DNA of 41,410 nt from Crocosphaera sp. (GTDB taxonomy: Bacteria > Cyanobacteriota > Cyanobacteriia > Cyanobacteriales > Microcystaceae): contig JASJDN010000043.1 of the NCBI GenBank assembly GCA_030065205.1, positions 1-41,410 on the forward strand, given 5' to 3'. Both the position numbers and the translations under genes were made by a program. Of the stretch, positions 1-9,039 are shown piece by piece (the stretch's first letter is position 1; each line of letters starts with the position of its first letter). Below the pieces are notes generated by a model. The model did not search any database. It was not told the DNA's origin and saw nothing but the letters and a program-made list of their open reading frames with translations.

Positions 1-105
1 TGGCAATGCTTTGGTTATGGGCATCGACTTTTTACTTTTATCCTTTTTCAAGGGTTGAATCAGTTTCAGTTTATCAGCAAAAAGGCTTCTTTTAAATCTG
101 ACGGA

Positions 106-791
106 CTATTTACGCCAGGCTGCACTAGCTTTTCTATTATTAGTTCCAGCGTACATACAGTTATAATACTCGCCAAATTCATTATCTTTGTGTTTATTAT
201 CCAGGATTTTTTGTTCTAAGTTTAGTAATTTGTGGCAGAAATTTGTAGCAATATTTGCGTCAACTTTGCAGATACTTTATAGTTCCCTACTTCTGATCTA
301 CCATAAGAAATAGATTTAAAGAAGTCAAACCACGATTGTTTTAATCTTCCTACACCAAAAGACTTGGGAAGTGTATCGGGTCGAATCCACCTTATGGCTG
401 TATACTCAAGAAAAGAATGATAGTCTTTTAATTCTTCCTCACTTATACTTTTTCTTTGTTTTCTCAGTTTCATTTGATATTCATAAATAGGTTCTAATAT
501 TTTGTCGTACAATTCAGGTGAAATAATAGCAACATCAATATCTGAATCATAATCAAACTTTTTTTGTTTAAAAGGACTAAATCCTAATTTTGCTGAACCG
601 GTAATATAGATTTCATAAAAGTTAACATTAAATTGATTAGCAACTCTTTTCCTAAATTCATAATAGTTATCTTGATTATCAGTAAATATATAAGGGATTC
701 CATGTATCAAATATTTACGGCAAAAATCAATTATTTCTTCTTCATCCTCAAGCTTTTTTAAGTTATCAATAAATGTTTCTAACGCTTCCAT
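106..791 (-). CDS. Pol-beta-fold nucleotidyltransferase, C-terminus probably frameshifted
   Basis: The uninterrupted frame covers 222-791 (189 aa, start at 791). It carries the nucleotidyltransferase signature: GSAKLGFS at residues 65-72 and DSDIDV at 82-87, where the two Asp would bind metal. The partner substrate cannot be told; such proteins can modify tRNA, proteins or act in toxin-antitoxin or defence pairs. After residue 172 the frame ends in a short unrelated tail, but another frame continues from the same KV dipeptide for about 51 more residues to a stop at 106-108. Removing 11 nt, flanked by an aaagt direct repeat near 265-283, would join the two parts into a protein of about 223 aa. 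So the gene is either complete with a short tail or disrupted. No partner gene is visible; bases 1-105 show no gene. Confidence 0.55.
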
Positions 792-856
792 CCTAGAAAG
801 TTATCTTATTTTAGTCAGATTATATAGCGTTTCTCGGACTCATGAGGTACACCTAA

Positions 857-884
857 CTCCTGCCTCCTGCCCTCTGCCTCCTGC
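857..884. repeat. Tandem heptamer repeat (ctcctgc)
   Basis: Four 7-bp units in a row (ctcctgc, ctcctgc, cctctgc, ctcctgc), three identical and one variant. This is the kind of short tandemly repeated repetitive sequence common between genes in cyanobacteria. It lies in the 500-bp gene-free stretch between the nucleotidyltransferase and the acyl-AMP ligase. No function is evident. Confidence 0.75.
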
Positions 885-934
885 CTCAAAGCGATCACCT
901 TTGTACCTCACAAGTATGGGAATTGCTATAGCAT

Positions 935-1070
935 TATAGCAATCAGAAATTATATGTGAGAAGTGATTAGGACATAATGGTATTATGTCCCTACAAATCA
1001 ACCCTTGTAGGGATTTAACACTGTTAAATCCTCTTGGTCATTTTCTCACAACTGAAACCTGATTGCTATA
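935..1070 (+). mobile_element. 136-bp MITE-like foldback element, copy 1
   Basis: The element is bounded by perfect 12-bp terminal inverted repeats, tatagcaatcag at 935-946 and its complement at 1059-1070. Inside are nested palindromes: gacataat/attatgtc, ccctaca/tgtaggg and gatttaac/gttaaatc. It has no coding capacity. A second copy of the same length lies inverted at 22510-22645 and differs at about seven positions by eye. Just outside the left end, attgctata at 922-930 is another inverted copy of the terminal sequence. A non-autonomous transposable element mobilised by a transposase elsewhere is the simplest reading. Confidence 0.75.
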
Positions 1071-1208
1071 TTTTTATAGTGAGATAAAAATTGCTTAGAA
1101 GATTGTTCATATCCTTATACCAGTTCTCAAAAATAACTAGATAGATACTTCAGTTTCCACACCGAATATAGGGATAACGGAATCAAACAATCTCTATGTT
1201 TATCGTAG

Positions 1209-1270
1209 ATTGCTTCGGGGTATTTTTAGTGATAATCAAAGCTTTCACTGTTTATATTACCCCTCGCAAT
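1209..1270. repeat. Degenerate REP-like inverted repeat downstream of the acyl-AMP ligase
   Basis: attgcttcggggta at 1209-1222 pairs imperfectly with tacccctcgcaat at 1258-1270. The arms resemble the widespread intergenic repeat that has cattgcgag at one end and gaagcaat at the other. It starts 25 bp beyond the stop of the minus-strand acyl-AMP ligase, so it could form a hairpin at the transcript end, but no T-run follows. Nothing else recognisable lies between 1071 and 1294. Confidence 0.35.
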
Positions 1271-1294
1271 GACTATATACTAATCAATTAATAC

Positions 1295-3076
1295 TTACAC
1301 CTTAATCACATTATTTGTCCATGTTCCTACGGTATTTAAGGTACTATCTAAGAAACCTTGTTTACAAGCATAACGCTGAATTTTACCACTAGGGGTTTTA
1401 GGAATACTAGCCGTTTTTAGTAATACAATGCTATAGATAGATAATTGATGTTTTTCTGAGACAACTTGCTCGATTGCTGTTACAATTTCATTAACATCAA
1501 GATGACGTAAATAAGTGCGTTTAACTTCTTGGACAACGACTAATTGTTCTCCCGCTTCAGTGGTAACAGAAAAAGCAGCATTGGCCCCCATCCGTAACGC
1601 AGGATGACTCTTTTCAACCGTGGATTCAATATCTTGAGGATAATAAACGCGATCGCGGATAATCATCCTATCCTGAATACGACCGGTAATATACAGTTCT
1701 CCCCATTGGAAAAATCCTAAATCCCCCGTGCGTAAAAATGGCCCCTCTTTGCCATCGGCTAAATAAGCATCAAAAGTTGCTTTTGTCAACTCAGGTTTAT
1801 TCCAATATCCTTGAGCAACACTGACTCCTCCTATCCAAATTTCTCCCACTTGGTTAGGTTGACAACGGGTTTTAGTCTTGGGGTCAACAATAATAATTTT
1901 GTCAAAAAAGGTTTGTCCACACCCCACTAATTTCTGGGTTTTAACCTGCTCGTTTTGCTCTAATTTGATGACATTTTGTTGTAAAGCATGAGAATTCACC
2001 TGATGAACCACTGGAGAAGCCGTTTTTAAGCCACCGGACACAAATAACGTGGTTTCCGCCATCCCATAGCAAGGATAAAAAGCTTGAGGCCGAAAACCAT
2101 AGGGAGCAAATTTTTCTGTAAATTGTTCTAAGGTATCTGCGCGAACCAATTCACCCCCATTAAAAGCAACAGTCCAACTTTTGAGATTAATCTCTGAACA
2201 TTGTTCTGGGGTAATTTTCTGCACACAGAGATCATAAGCAAAATTAGGTCCACCACTGGTGGTCACTCCATAACGGGTAATCACTTCTAACCAACGAATG
2301 GGTTTTTGGATAAACGCATCAGAAGACATCAAAATACAGGGAACCCCTAAATATAAGGGTTGAATGATATTACCCACCAATCCAATGACATGAAATAAGG
2401 GTAACCAACCGGCCACCACTGTTCTCTGAGAATGGCCTAAGGCCATTTCTAACAATCGTTCATTATTTAATAGGTTATGATGACTTACCATCACCCCTTT
2501 GGGATTTCCGGTTGACCCGGAGGTGTACTGAAGAAAAGCGATGGTATCTTTGTTGATATCCGGTCGTTTCCACGCTGCTGCTAAGTGACTGTTAATGGTT
2601 TCTGTTGTTAACCATTGCAGATGGGTTAAGGAAGGTTGTTCGCTCCATTGATTTTCCAGCTTATTTACCAGGGATTCCGTGGTTAATATCAGATTAACTT
2701 GAGCATCAGCGATGATTGCTTTTAATTTCGTCAGATTACGATGAGAATGGGACGGATAGACGGGGACAGCAATAACACCAGCATAAAGACAACCGAAAAA
2801 GGCCGCTAGAAAATCGGGGCCGGGATGGTATAACAATAAAGCGCGATCGCCTGGTTGGGTGCAAGATTGAAGGGTTGTTGCGATCGCTTTGGCTTTTGTC
2901 TCTAATGCTTGGTAGGTTAAATGATGTAATTCCCTTTCTCCATCTTCCAAAAAGATGTACCCTGTTTTTTCGCCGTGATGCTGAACTTGATCAGCCAAAA
3001 TATCTAATAAGGTTGGGAATTGTTGTAAATTTTTTGATTTAGCAGGGGTTTTATGGGAGTATCTTGGAAAATTCAT
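1295..3076 (-). CDS. Fatty acyl-AMP ligase (FAAL), stand-alone
   Basis: A 593-aa member of the ANL adenylation superfamily. The nucleotide-binding P-loop YTSGSTGNPKGV sits at about residues 184-195. The block RIQDRMIIRDRVYYPQDIE near the C-terminus is the FAAL form of the hinge, and SGKIQR near the end carries the conserved lysine. Such enzymes activate a free fatty acid as acyl-adenylate and pass it to an acyl carrier protein rather than to CoA. Normally the partner carrier or polyketide synthase is adjacent or fused; none is seen here, so the acceptor must be elsewhere or a general ACP. The gene is monocistronic: a gap of over 500 bp lies downstream and a non-coding region lies upstream. 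An acyl-CoA ligase is the alternative, but the overall pattern favours FAAL. Confidence 0.85.
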   Translation of the reverse strand: MNFPRYSHKTPAKSKNLQQFPTLLDILADQVQHHGEKTGYIFLEDGERELHHLTYQALETKAKAIATTLQSCTQPGDRALLLYHPGPDFLAAFFGCLYAGVIAVPVYPSHSHRNLTKLKAIIADAQVNLILTTESLVNKLENQWSEQPSLTHLQWLTTETINSHLAAAWKRPDINKDTIAFLQYTSGSTGNPKGVMVSHHNLLNNERLLEMALGHSQRTVVAGWLPLFHVIGLVGNIIQPLYLGVPCILMSSDAFIQKPIRWLEVITRYGVTTSGGPNFAYDLCVQKITPEQCSEINLKSWTVAFNGGELVRADTLEQFTEKFAPYGFRPQAFYPCYGMAETTLFVSGGLKTASPVVHQVNSHALQQNVIKLEQNEQVKTQKLVGCGQTFFDKIIIVDPKTKTRCQPNQVGEIWIGGVSVAQGYWNKPELTKATFDAYLADGKEGPFLRTGDLGFFQWGELYITGRIQDRMIIRDRVYYPQDIESTVEKSHPALRMGANAAFSVTTEAGEQLVVVQEVKRTYLRHLDVNEIVTAIEQVVSEKHQLSIYSIVLLKTASIPKTPSGKIQRYACKQGFLDSTLNTVGTWTNNVIKV

Positions 3077-3317
3077 AATTAATTATTACCATTAAATATT
3101 TTTTGAAAATTTAAACAAAAACTAGATGATTTTGCCTAATAGAAATTATCTACATTATCGTTTTTTTTCTATCAATGGCTCCTTTTTAGAATATACCCAA
3201 AAGTTTACATAACCTAACATTTTTTTTCAAAGAATTTTTAACAAGATTCAAGATGAAGATTAAAAGAGGAAATAGAATTTTTTTTGAGAAAGTTAACCCA
3301 ATAGGAAAGAACTAACA

Positions 3318-3833
3318 ATGTCGGATCGAAGACCCTCGATTTCATGGAAGGGGTGCTTTGCGCGTCTTCGCCGGGACAATCCCACTAATATATTAACTGC
3401 GAAGCACGATCTTGACGGGGTAAATTGCGAGTGTTACCATATCAGAGATGGTTTGAATCCCCTGGGTGGGAGTCCCGAAAGGGCGGTAGTGAATGGCTCG
3501 GCTGAGTTGAACCCTAGAACCCAAAAGTCTGCATAAGAGACGAAAAAGTAGGGTAGCGAAAACCTCGTAAAACATAGCGCAGTAACCGACAAACAACGGT
3601 GAATAGACAACTTGTAAAAGTTTTTGTCGTAAGACAGATAGGGTAGGACATACCCGAATCTTCCCTGAAATGGGAAAACGCTTGGAGAGCCATCCAGAAG
3701 TTGGGCATCTAGATAGCAAGTGATCTTCTAGCAAGCTCGGATGGGACATAATCGTGTAAGACCTAACTAGGGGCAACCTGAACGGGCTGTGATTAGCTCA
3801 AGAATCCCTCGACTCCGTCGACGGGAGTGTCAA
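3318..3833 (+). mobile_element. IS200/IS605-like non-autonomous element or remnant with a structured RNA candidate
   Basis: The 777 bp between the acyl-AMP ligase and the S1 gene hold no convincing gene. From about 3318 to 3833 the base composition changes to a GC-richer, structured sequence with many short hairpins: ccc-gaaa-ggg (GNRA loop) at 3474-3483 and ttccc-tgaaat-gggaa around 3661-3676. It ends in an imperfect hairpin at 3805-3826 followed by gtgTCAAC. A hairpin just before TCAA is the right-end layout of IS200/IS605 elements related to ISDra2. I infer a non-autonomous IS605-type element carrying an omega-RNA or HEARO-like RNA. The short open frames inside, on both strands, look accidental. 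The left end is not defined; no TTGAT target was found near it. Confidence 0.45.
3805..3833 (+). repeat. IS200/IS605-type right-end hairpin
   Basis: tccctcga and tcgacggga fold into an imperfect stem with a single bulge, followed by gtg and TCAA at 3830-3833. It ends about 20 bp before the first ATG of the S1 homologue. The same arrangement (hairpin, then TCAA) occurs on the minus strand at 41240-41272. Confidence 0.5.
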
Positions 3834-3852
3834 CAGTCTTTATCTCTCCTTA

Positions 3853-4773
3853 ATGATTATGACTTCAGACTCTGCCTCCCCCAAGGGTTCTCAAATTTCC
3901 TTTTCTATGGATGACTTCGCCAAAGCCCTTGATCAATATGATTATAAATGTGAAAAAGGCCAAGTGATTCGGGGGAAAGTGATCCAACATAGCGATGAGG
4001 GGGCTTATGTTGATATTGGCGGTAAATCGGCTGCTTTTGTTCCCATCAATGAAGTTGATTTACAGTCTCGTCCCAATCTAACAGAGATTTTGCCCCTGAA
4101 TGAAGAAAGGGAATTTCTGGTTATTAGTGAACAAAACGCCGAAGGACAAGTTAAGCTGTCCCGTCGTCAACTACAACTCAAAGAAGCTTGGGATAATGTG
4201 TCAGAAATCGCTGAAATGGGACATTCGGTTCAAATGCGTGTCACCCGAACCAATAAAGGGGGTGTGGTTGGCGAAGTAGAAGGGTTGCAAGGGTTTATTC
4301 CGCGATCGCATTTAATGGAAAAAGAAGATTTAGATGCCTTAGTGGGACAATCATTAACCGCAACCTTTCTAGAAGTTAACCCCTCAGCCAATAAATTAGT
4401 TCTTTCCCAGCGTCGGGCGATCGCCGCAGCGAGAATGGATAAACTCCAAGCCGGTCAATTAGTCACTGGAAAGGTTGCTAGAATTCAACCTTATGGTGTT
4501 TTTGTTGATTTTGACGGGGTTTCTGGACTGTTACATATTACTCAAGTGAGTGGTTCCCGCGTGGATGATTTAAACCATCTGTTTAAATATAATCAAGATG
4601 TCAACGTGATGATTTTGAGTATTGATGAGTATAAAAATCGTATTGCTTTATCCACGAAAATTTTAGAGAATTATCCGGGTGAAATGATAGAAAAGTTTGA
4701 CGAAGTGATGAAAACTGCTCAAGCAAGAGTAGAACAAGCAAAAGAAAATATGGAAAAAGAAGAACAAAATTAA
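3853..4773 (+). CDS. rps1b: 30S ribosomal protein S1 homologue (three S1 domains)
   Basis: A 306-aa protein with three S1 OB-fold RNA-binding domains: about residues 37-105 (GQVIRGKVIQHSDEGAYVDI), 120-190 and 205-275 (GQLVTGKVARIQPYGVFVDF). A charged, probably helical tail ends in KEEQN. Short S1-like proteins of about 305-330 aa are usual in cyanobacteria, where they bind mRNA during initiation; the length fits the second paralogue (Rps1B/Nbp1 of Synechocystis). Two in-frame starts six bases apart (3853, 3859) are possible and neither has a good Shine-Dalgarno. The upstream 500 bp is an IS605-like structured region ending 20 bp before the start, so the promoter or leader must lie in or before it. 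Convergent with rpoC2. Confidence 0.85.
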   Translation: MIMTSDSASPKGSQISFSMDDFAKALDQYDYKCEKGQVIRGKVIQHSDEGAYVDIGGKSAAFVPINEVDLQSRPNLTEILPLNEEREFLVISEQNAEGQVKLSRRQLQLKEAWDNVSEIAEMGHSVQMRVTRTNKGGVVGEVEGLQGFIPRSHLMEKEDLDALVGQSLTATFLEVNPSANKLVLSQRRAIAAARMDKLQAGQLVTGKVARIQPYGVFVDFDGVSGLLHITQVSGSRVDDLNHLFKYNQDVNVMILSIDEYKNRIALSTKILENYPGEMIEKFDEVMKTAQARVEQAKENMEKEEQN

Positions 4774-4824
4774 AAGGAGGCAGGGGTTCAGGGTTCGGAG
4801 TTCGGAGTTTGGGTTAATATCCGT

Positions 4825-4860
4825 CTCCCCACACTCCCCACACTCCCCACACTCCCCACA
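4825..4860. repeat. 9-bp tandem repeat (ctccccaca x4)
   Basis: Four perfect head-to-tail copies of ctccccaca, in the convergent space between the S1 homologue and rpoC2. Just before it, gttcggagttcggagttt is another small duplication. A related tract occurs at 30127-30162. No spacers are present, so this is not a CRISPR array. Confidence 0.85.
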
Positions 4861-4885
4861 CTCTCTAGAAGAGGCTCAGCATCTG

Positions 4886-7800
4886 CTATTTTTTAGTCTT
4901 ATCATCTTTATCCTCTTTAGCGTCAACAGACCAGGGAGGATCAGCTTCGGTGTAGGCACGAGCAATATTATCATCAAGGATCATATTCTCATCTACCTCA
5001 TCAAGGGTAGCTCCGATCAAACGATTGGGGGGTTTGCTGTCACTATTTTTGTTGTCCCGTTCCCCTTGTCCATAACGACTATTGAGGCTGTCTTCCCCGT
5101 TATCTAGGGTTCCCATAACCATCTCTTCATGAGCATTAAACCCGGTTCCAGCAGGAATCAAACGACCGATGATTACGTTCTCTTTTAGACCCCGTAACCA
5201 GTCAGATTTTCCTTCAATCGCCGCCTCAGTTAAGACACGGGTTGTCTCTTGGAACGAAGCCGCACTGATGAAGCTATCGGTGTTCAAGGAGGCTTTGGTA
5301 ATCCCCAACAATACAGGGGTATATCGTGCCGGCGCACCCCCAGTAATGGCCATGGCTTCATTTACCTGTTCAATTTGCCGTAATTCCACCAATTCTCCAG
5401 GTAACATGGTGGTATCCCCGCCATCGTCCACCCGAACTTTAGCGGTCATTTGACGGACAATCACTTCAATGTGTTTATCAGAAATATCAATCCCTTGGGA
5501 CTGATAAACGGTTTGCACTTGATCCACTAAGAATTTTTGTGCCGCTTGCAAACCAATTAAGGCCGCCTCATAAACCCCTTTCTTGTCCACATAGTAGTCA
5601 AAGAAGACTTCTAATAGTTCGTGAGGGTTGGCTGGACCATCGGTTAAATGGTCACCCACATCCACCCGTTGGTTATCAGAAACAATGACGTTTTGATTGA
5701 GCAGAATCGGATATTCGCTGACAGTTCCATCATCTTCAATGACTTTTACATCAACGCTTTCGTCTTCTAGATACTCTACCTGACAAACCCCTGGTTTGCG
5801 AGAGAGAGTACAAGCTTCTTTGGGTTTACGGGCTTCTAATAATTCTTCAATTCTCGGTAAACCTTGGATAATGTCTCCTGTTTTTGCCCGCTCATACACC
5901 AGTAATACCAGGTTATCCCCTCGTTGTACCAAATCTCCATCGGCAATGTGTAAAATGGCACCAGGAGACACCCGATAGGGACGAGCTAAGCGTAATCTGA
6001 TTTCATAACCCTCTTGAACTTCGTTCACGGCTACCACTAACCCTGACTCGACAGCCGGTACCCCTGGTGCTAATTCAGTACCAGCAACAATCAAATCCTC
6101 TTTGGTGACGGTTGGCTTCTCTTTGAGGCTAATAGTCTCCAAATCTTCGTCTCGGACGATAAGAACCCGTCTAACCGCTTCTTGCCCGCTTTTTATGCCT
6201 CGGACTTCACCATGTTCTTTACACTGGATTTCAGTTTTGGCCACCACGGCTCCTGGCACAATTTGATCTCCATCGGTTACTAAAACGCTGGTTTTGATGG
6301 TACCACCGTGGGGATCGGTATCAAGATCCCGACGTAAAATTAAGGATTCTAAGATGACCAACTGTAGCCGTTCACAGTCTTCTTCTTCATCATTTTTTAG
6401 CTCAATATCGGCTGCTAAATTAGCCGCAGCTTGTTCGTTTTCTGTTTCAATTTCTAAGACTAATTGGGTACTTAACAGGTGAATGCCATCGACCGCTTTG
6501 ACCCGTTCCCCGTCTTTATAGAAGAGTCGTTGTACCGATCGCAGTTCGATATGTCGTCCCACTTCTTCTTCGTTGATAGATCCTTGGGAGGGGGCGGCTG
6601 GTTCGTTACTGACGGGGTATTCTTCGACTGGACGCAGTAATAATCCCATGCCTTCCGTACTTTCAATCCATTCGGCTTGACGCAGATCCTCGGTTACCAC
6701 ACCGGGTAAGACTTCGGTTCCGGGGGGAATCAAGTCTTCGTTTTTAAAGGGAACCTCATCTGGATCGACATCTAAATGGAAGTCTCCTGGTTTAATGATG
6801 ATTTCTCGCAGAATATCGTTTTTCTGCACCACTTCAATAGCCCCTGAACTTTGGCAAAAGATGTCTTTGACCACCTCAGTTCCGGCTTCGACGTATTGTC
6901 CGTCTTCTACCACTAATAAGGAGATATCTTTGTTGACTTCGTGGGTTTCTTCTGGAACCCAGAGTAAGGTTCCCCCTTGGACGACTTCATAACCAGTTTT
7001 GCGACTGCCTTTAGCCACTTCGATGCCACCATAACGTAAGATTCCCCCGGTACTGGTTTGATAGCGATCGTCGATTAATTCGGCAATAATGGCGTGGTTT
7101 TGGACTTTGGTTTCGGGGGTTGCCTTTAATAAGAACCGTTGACCGTCGGCTGTATAGATAACGTATTGTTCGTGGCCGCCGGTGCTTTCTTTGCGAACCT
7201 CTGCTTGATCCAACAGAACAGAAGCGGTAATAATATCGATTTCACGGCTTTGTTCTTGATAACGAACCACACCCCCATTGACAGACACTAACTTGGTTTC
7301 TGCTAATACAGTGCCTTCGGTTACTTCGTCTCCATTGGCCACCACCGGTTCGGCTGCCGGCGGTAAGTTATACACTTCCCCTGATAGCACCCATACCAGT
7401 CCCCCTCTTTGGGCAATGTGGGTGGTGTTACCTTGGCGGTCGGTTTTTTCTTCAGCGATTAAGTTAGCGAAGAAGACTTCTCCTGCTAAGTCGGTCGATA
7501 CGTCTTTGGTTGCCCGTTCTGTGGAGCGAGTTGACTTGGCGGCGGTTACCTCGGCTAACATTTTATCTTTTTCAACTTTATCTCCATCGGCAGCAAATAG
7601 CACCGATCCTGGGGTCACTGAATAGGTAACTTTCTTACCACTACCGGTGGGACTCCAAATTAAGTCCCCGGCCAATTCAACTTGGAAAGCGTCTTCCCCA
7701 TGACGAGTTCTGACTTTACGGGTACTCAACCCTTTCCCCCATTTCACAGTTCCGTTATCGGGGGCTTTGATTTGTTCGGCTACTTCTCCGGTAAATACCC

Positions 7801-8806
7801 CTCCAGTGTGGAAGGTCCGCATGGTTAACTGGGTTCCCGGTTCCCCAATAGACTGTGCCGCAATAATACCGACGGCTTCTCCTAAGTCCACGGCTCGTCC
7901 TGTGGCTAAACTCCAACCGTAGCAAGAGCGACAAACGGATCTCGCTGCTTCGCAGGTGAGGGGCGATCGCACAAAGACTTGTTCAACACTGTCGCCGATT
8001 TTAGCAGCCAAAGCAGCATCGATGGATTGATTCCGAGCAGCGATGACTTCATCCCCTACCATGACATCTTCGGCTAACACCCGTCCTAACAGGCGATCGC
8101 CTAGGGCAATTTTAACCCGTTCCCCGTCTTTCATGGCGGTTACTTTCAGCCCTCTACGGGTTCCACAGTCAATTTCTCTGACAATCACATCTTGGGAAAC
8201 GTCTACTAACCGTCGGGTTAAATACCCTGAGTCAGCCGTTCTTAGGGCAGTATCTACCAACCCTTTACGCGCTCCATAAGAAGAGATGACGTATTCGGTT
8301 ACGGTTAACCCTTCGCGGAAGTTGGTTTTAATGGGTTGGTCAATAATCTGTCCTTGGGGATCTGCCATTAACCCCCGCATCCCCACTAACTGACGCACTT
8401 GGCTCATATTACCCCGCGCCCCAGAAAAGGCCATCATATACACGGAGTTCAAGGGGTCAGTTTGTCGAAAGTTCCTGACGACTTCGTCTTTTAATTCTTC
8501 TGAGGTACTATTCCAGGTATCAATTACTTTTTGGAATCGTTCGACCTCAGTGATTTCTCCCCGAGCATATCGAGCTTCGGTGGTATTAATTTCTTTTTCT
8601 GCACTATCAAGCATTCCCCGTTTTGTGGGAGGAACAGTTAAGTCGTCAATACTAATAGAAACCCCGGCTCTTGTGGCATAGCGAAATCCTAAATCTTTTA
8701 AGTTATCCGCCACTTGTGAGCTACGGGCTGCACCATAATTACGATATGCCCAAGAAATCAGTTTCTTTAATCGGCCTTTGTCAACAATTTGGTTATAGAA
8801 TGTCAT
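4886..8806 (-). CDS. rpoC2: DNA-directed RNA polymerase beta'' subunit (RpoC2)
   Basis: A 1306-aa protein corresponding to the C-terminal half of bacterial beta', which is split in cyanobacteria and plastids. It starts [16 protein letters not shown], as expected for this subunit. Cysteines in [13 protein letters not shown] form part of the zinc site, and [17 protein letters not shown] is the conserved trigger-loop-side region. The long stretch of repeated barrel-like segments after it matches the large cyanobacterial SI3 insertion, followed by the conserved [15 protein letters not shown] region and an acidic tail. It follows rpoB by 233 bp with no rpoC1 between them, so the beta' N-terminal half must be encoded elsewhere. 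Probably cotranscribed with rpoB. Confidence 0.97.
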   Translation of the reverse strand: MTFYNQIVDKGRLKKLISWAYRNYGAARSSQVADNLKDLGFRYATRAGVSISIDDLTVPPTKRGMLDSAEKEINTTEARYARGEITEVERFQKVIDTWNSTSEELKDEVVRNFRQTDPLNSVYMMAFSGARGNMSQVRQLVGMRGLMADPQGQIIDQPIKTNFREGLTVTEYVISSYGARKGLVDTALRTADSGYLTRRLVDVSQDVIVREIDCGTRRGLKVTAMKDGERVKIALGDRLLGRVLAEDVMVGDEVIAARNQSIDAALAAKIGDSVEQVFVRSPLTCEAARSVCRSCYGWSLATGRAVDLGEAVGIIAAQSIGEPGTQLTMRTFHTGGVFTGEVAEQIKAPDNGTVKWGKGLSTRKVRTRHGEDAFQVELAGDLIWSPTGSGKKVTYSVTPGSVLFAADGDKVEKDKMLAEVTAAKSTRSTERATKDVSTDLAGEVFFANLIAEEKTDRQGNTTHIAQRGGLVWVLSGEVYNLPPAAEPVVANGDEVTEGTVLAETKLVSVNGGVVRYQEQSREIDIITASVLLDQAEVRKESTGGHEQYVIYTADGQRFLLKATPETKVQNHAIIAELIDDRYQTSTGGILRYGGIEVAKGSRKTGYEVVQGGTLLWVPEETHEVNKDISLLVVEDGQYVEAGTEVVKDIFCQSSGAIEVVQKNDILREIIIKPGDFHLDVDPDEVPFKNEDLIPPGTEVLPGVVTEDLRQAEWIESTEGMGLLLRPVEEYPVSNEPAAPSQGSINEEEVGRHIELRSVQRLFYKDGERVKAVDGIHLLSTQLVLEIETENEQAAANLAADIELKNDEEEDCERLQLVILESLILRRDLDTDPHGGTIKTSVLVTDGDQIVPGAVVAKTEIQCKEHGEVRGIKSGQEAVRRVLIVRDEDLETISLKEKPTVTKEDLIVAGTELAPGVPAVESGLVVAVNEVQEGYEIRLRLARPYRVSPGAILHIADGDLVQRGDNLVLLVYERAKTGDIIQGLPRIEELLEARKPKEACTLSRKPGVCQVEYLEDESVDVKVIEDDGTVSEYPILLNQNVIVSDNQRVDVGDHLTDGPANPHELLEVFFDYYVDKKGVYEAALIGLQAAQKFLVDQVQTVYQSQGIDISDKHIEVIVRQMTAKVRVDDGGDTTMLPGELVELRQIEQVNEAMAITGGAPARYTPVLLGITKASLNTDSFISAASFQETTRVLTEAAIEGKSDWLRGLKENVIIGRLIPAGTGFNAHEEMVMGTLDNGEDSLNSRYGQGERDNKNSDSKPPNRLIGATLDEVDENMILDDNIARAYTEADPPWSVDAKEDKDDKTKK

Positions 8807-8835
8807 TTCTGTTAAGAATGGGTAGTTGATAGTTG

Positions 8836-8887
8836 ATAATTAATAGTTAATAGCTGATTCTAATTTTTACCATTAACTATTAATTAT
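8836..8887. repeat. Inverted repeat between rpoB and rpoC2
   Basis: ataattaatagttaat at 8836-8851 is complementary over 16 bp to 8872-8887, with a 20-nt loop. Partial extra copies (agttgatagttgata) lie just outside. It sits in the 233-bp rpoB-rpoC2 gap, in what would be the rpoC2 leader. AT-rich dispersed repeats of this type occur between cyanobacterial genes; a role in processing or attenuation is only a possibility. A similar AT-rich hairpin lies upstream of tatD. Confidence 0.6.
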
Positions 8888-9039
8888 TTGTCGGTCAGGG
8901 TTAACGGTTTACCGAAATAATAGGATCGCAAGCCTGGCTTTTTAAAGGGAAAAGTTTTTAGAGCGAGGCATAAATGCCCGTTATAAAAACAACTTCTGTT
9001 CGCTAGAGCCGGAGCTTCGCTGTGGAACTTCTGACTTCG

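Noticed and set aside
3318..3776. Short open frames on both strands in the structured region
   Set aside because: They run through hairpin-rich, non-conserved-looking sequence, overlap each other on opposite strands and have no recognisable domain; better explained as part of an RNA or transposon end.
3318..3833. Group II or group I intron
   Set aside because: No domain V-like hairpin, no intron-encoded protein and no conserved intron ends could be found by eye, while an IS605-type right end is present.
4825..4860. CRISPR array
   Set aside because: The units are 9 bp with no spacers; no cas genes are seen.
5169..8279. Plus-strand open frames inside rpoC2
   Set aside because: They lie opposite the conserved rpoC2 frame and have no domains.
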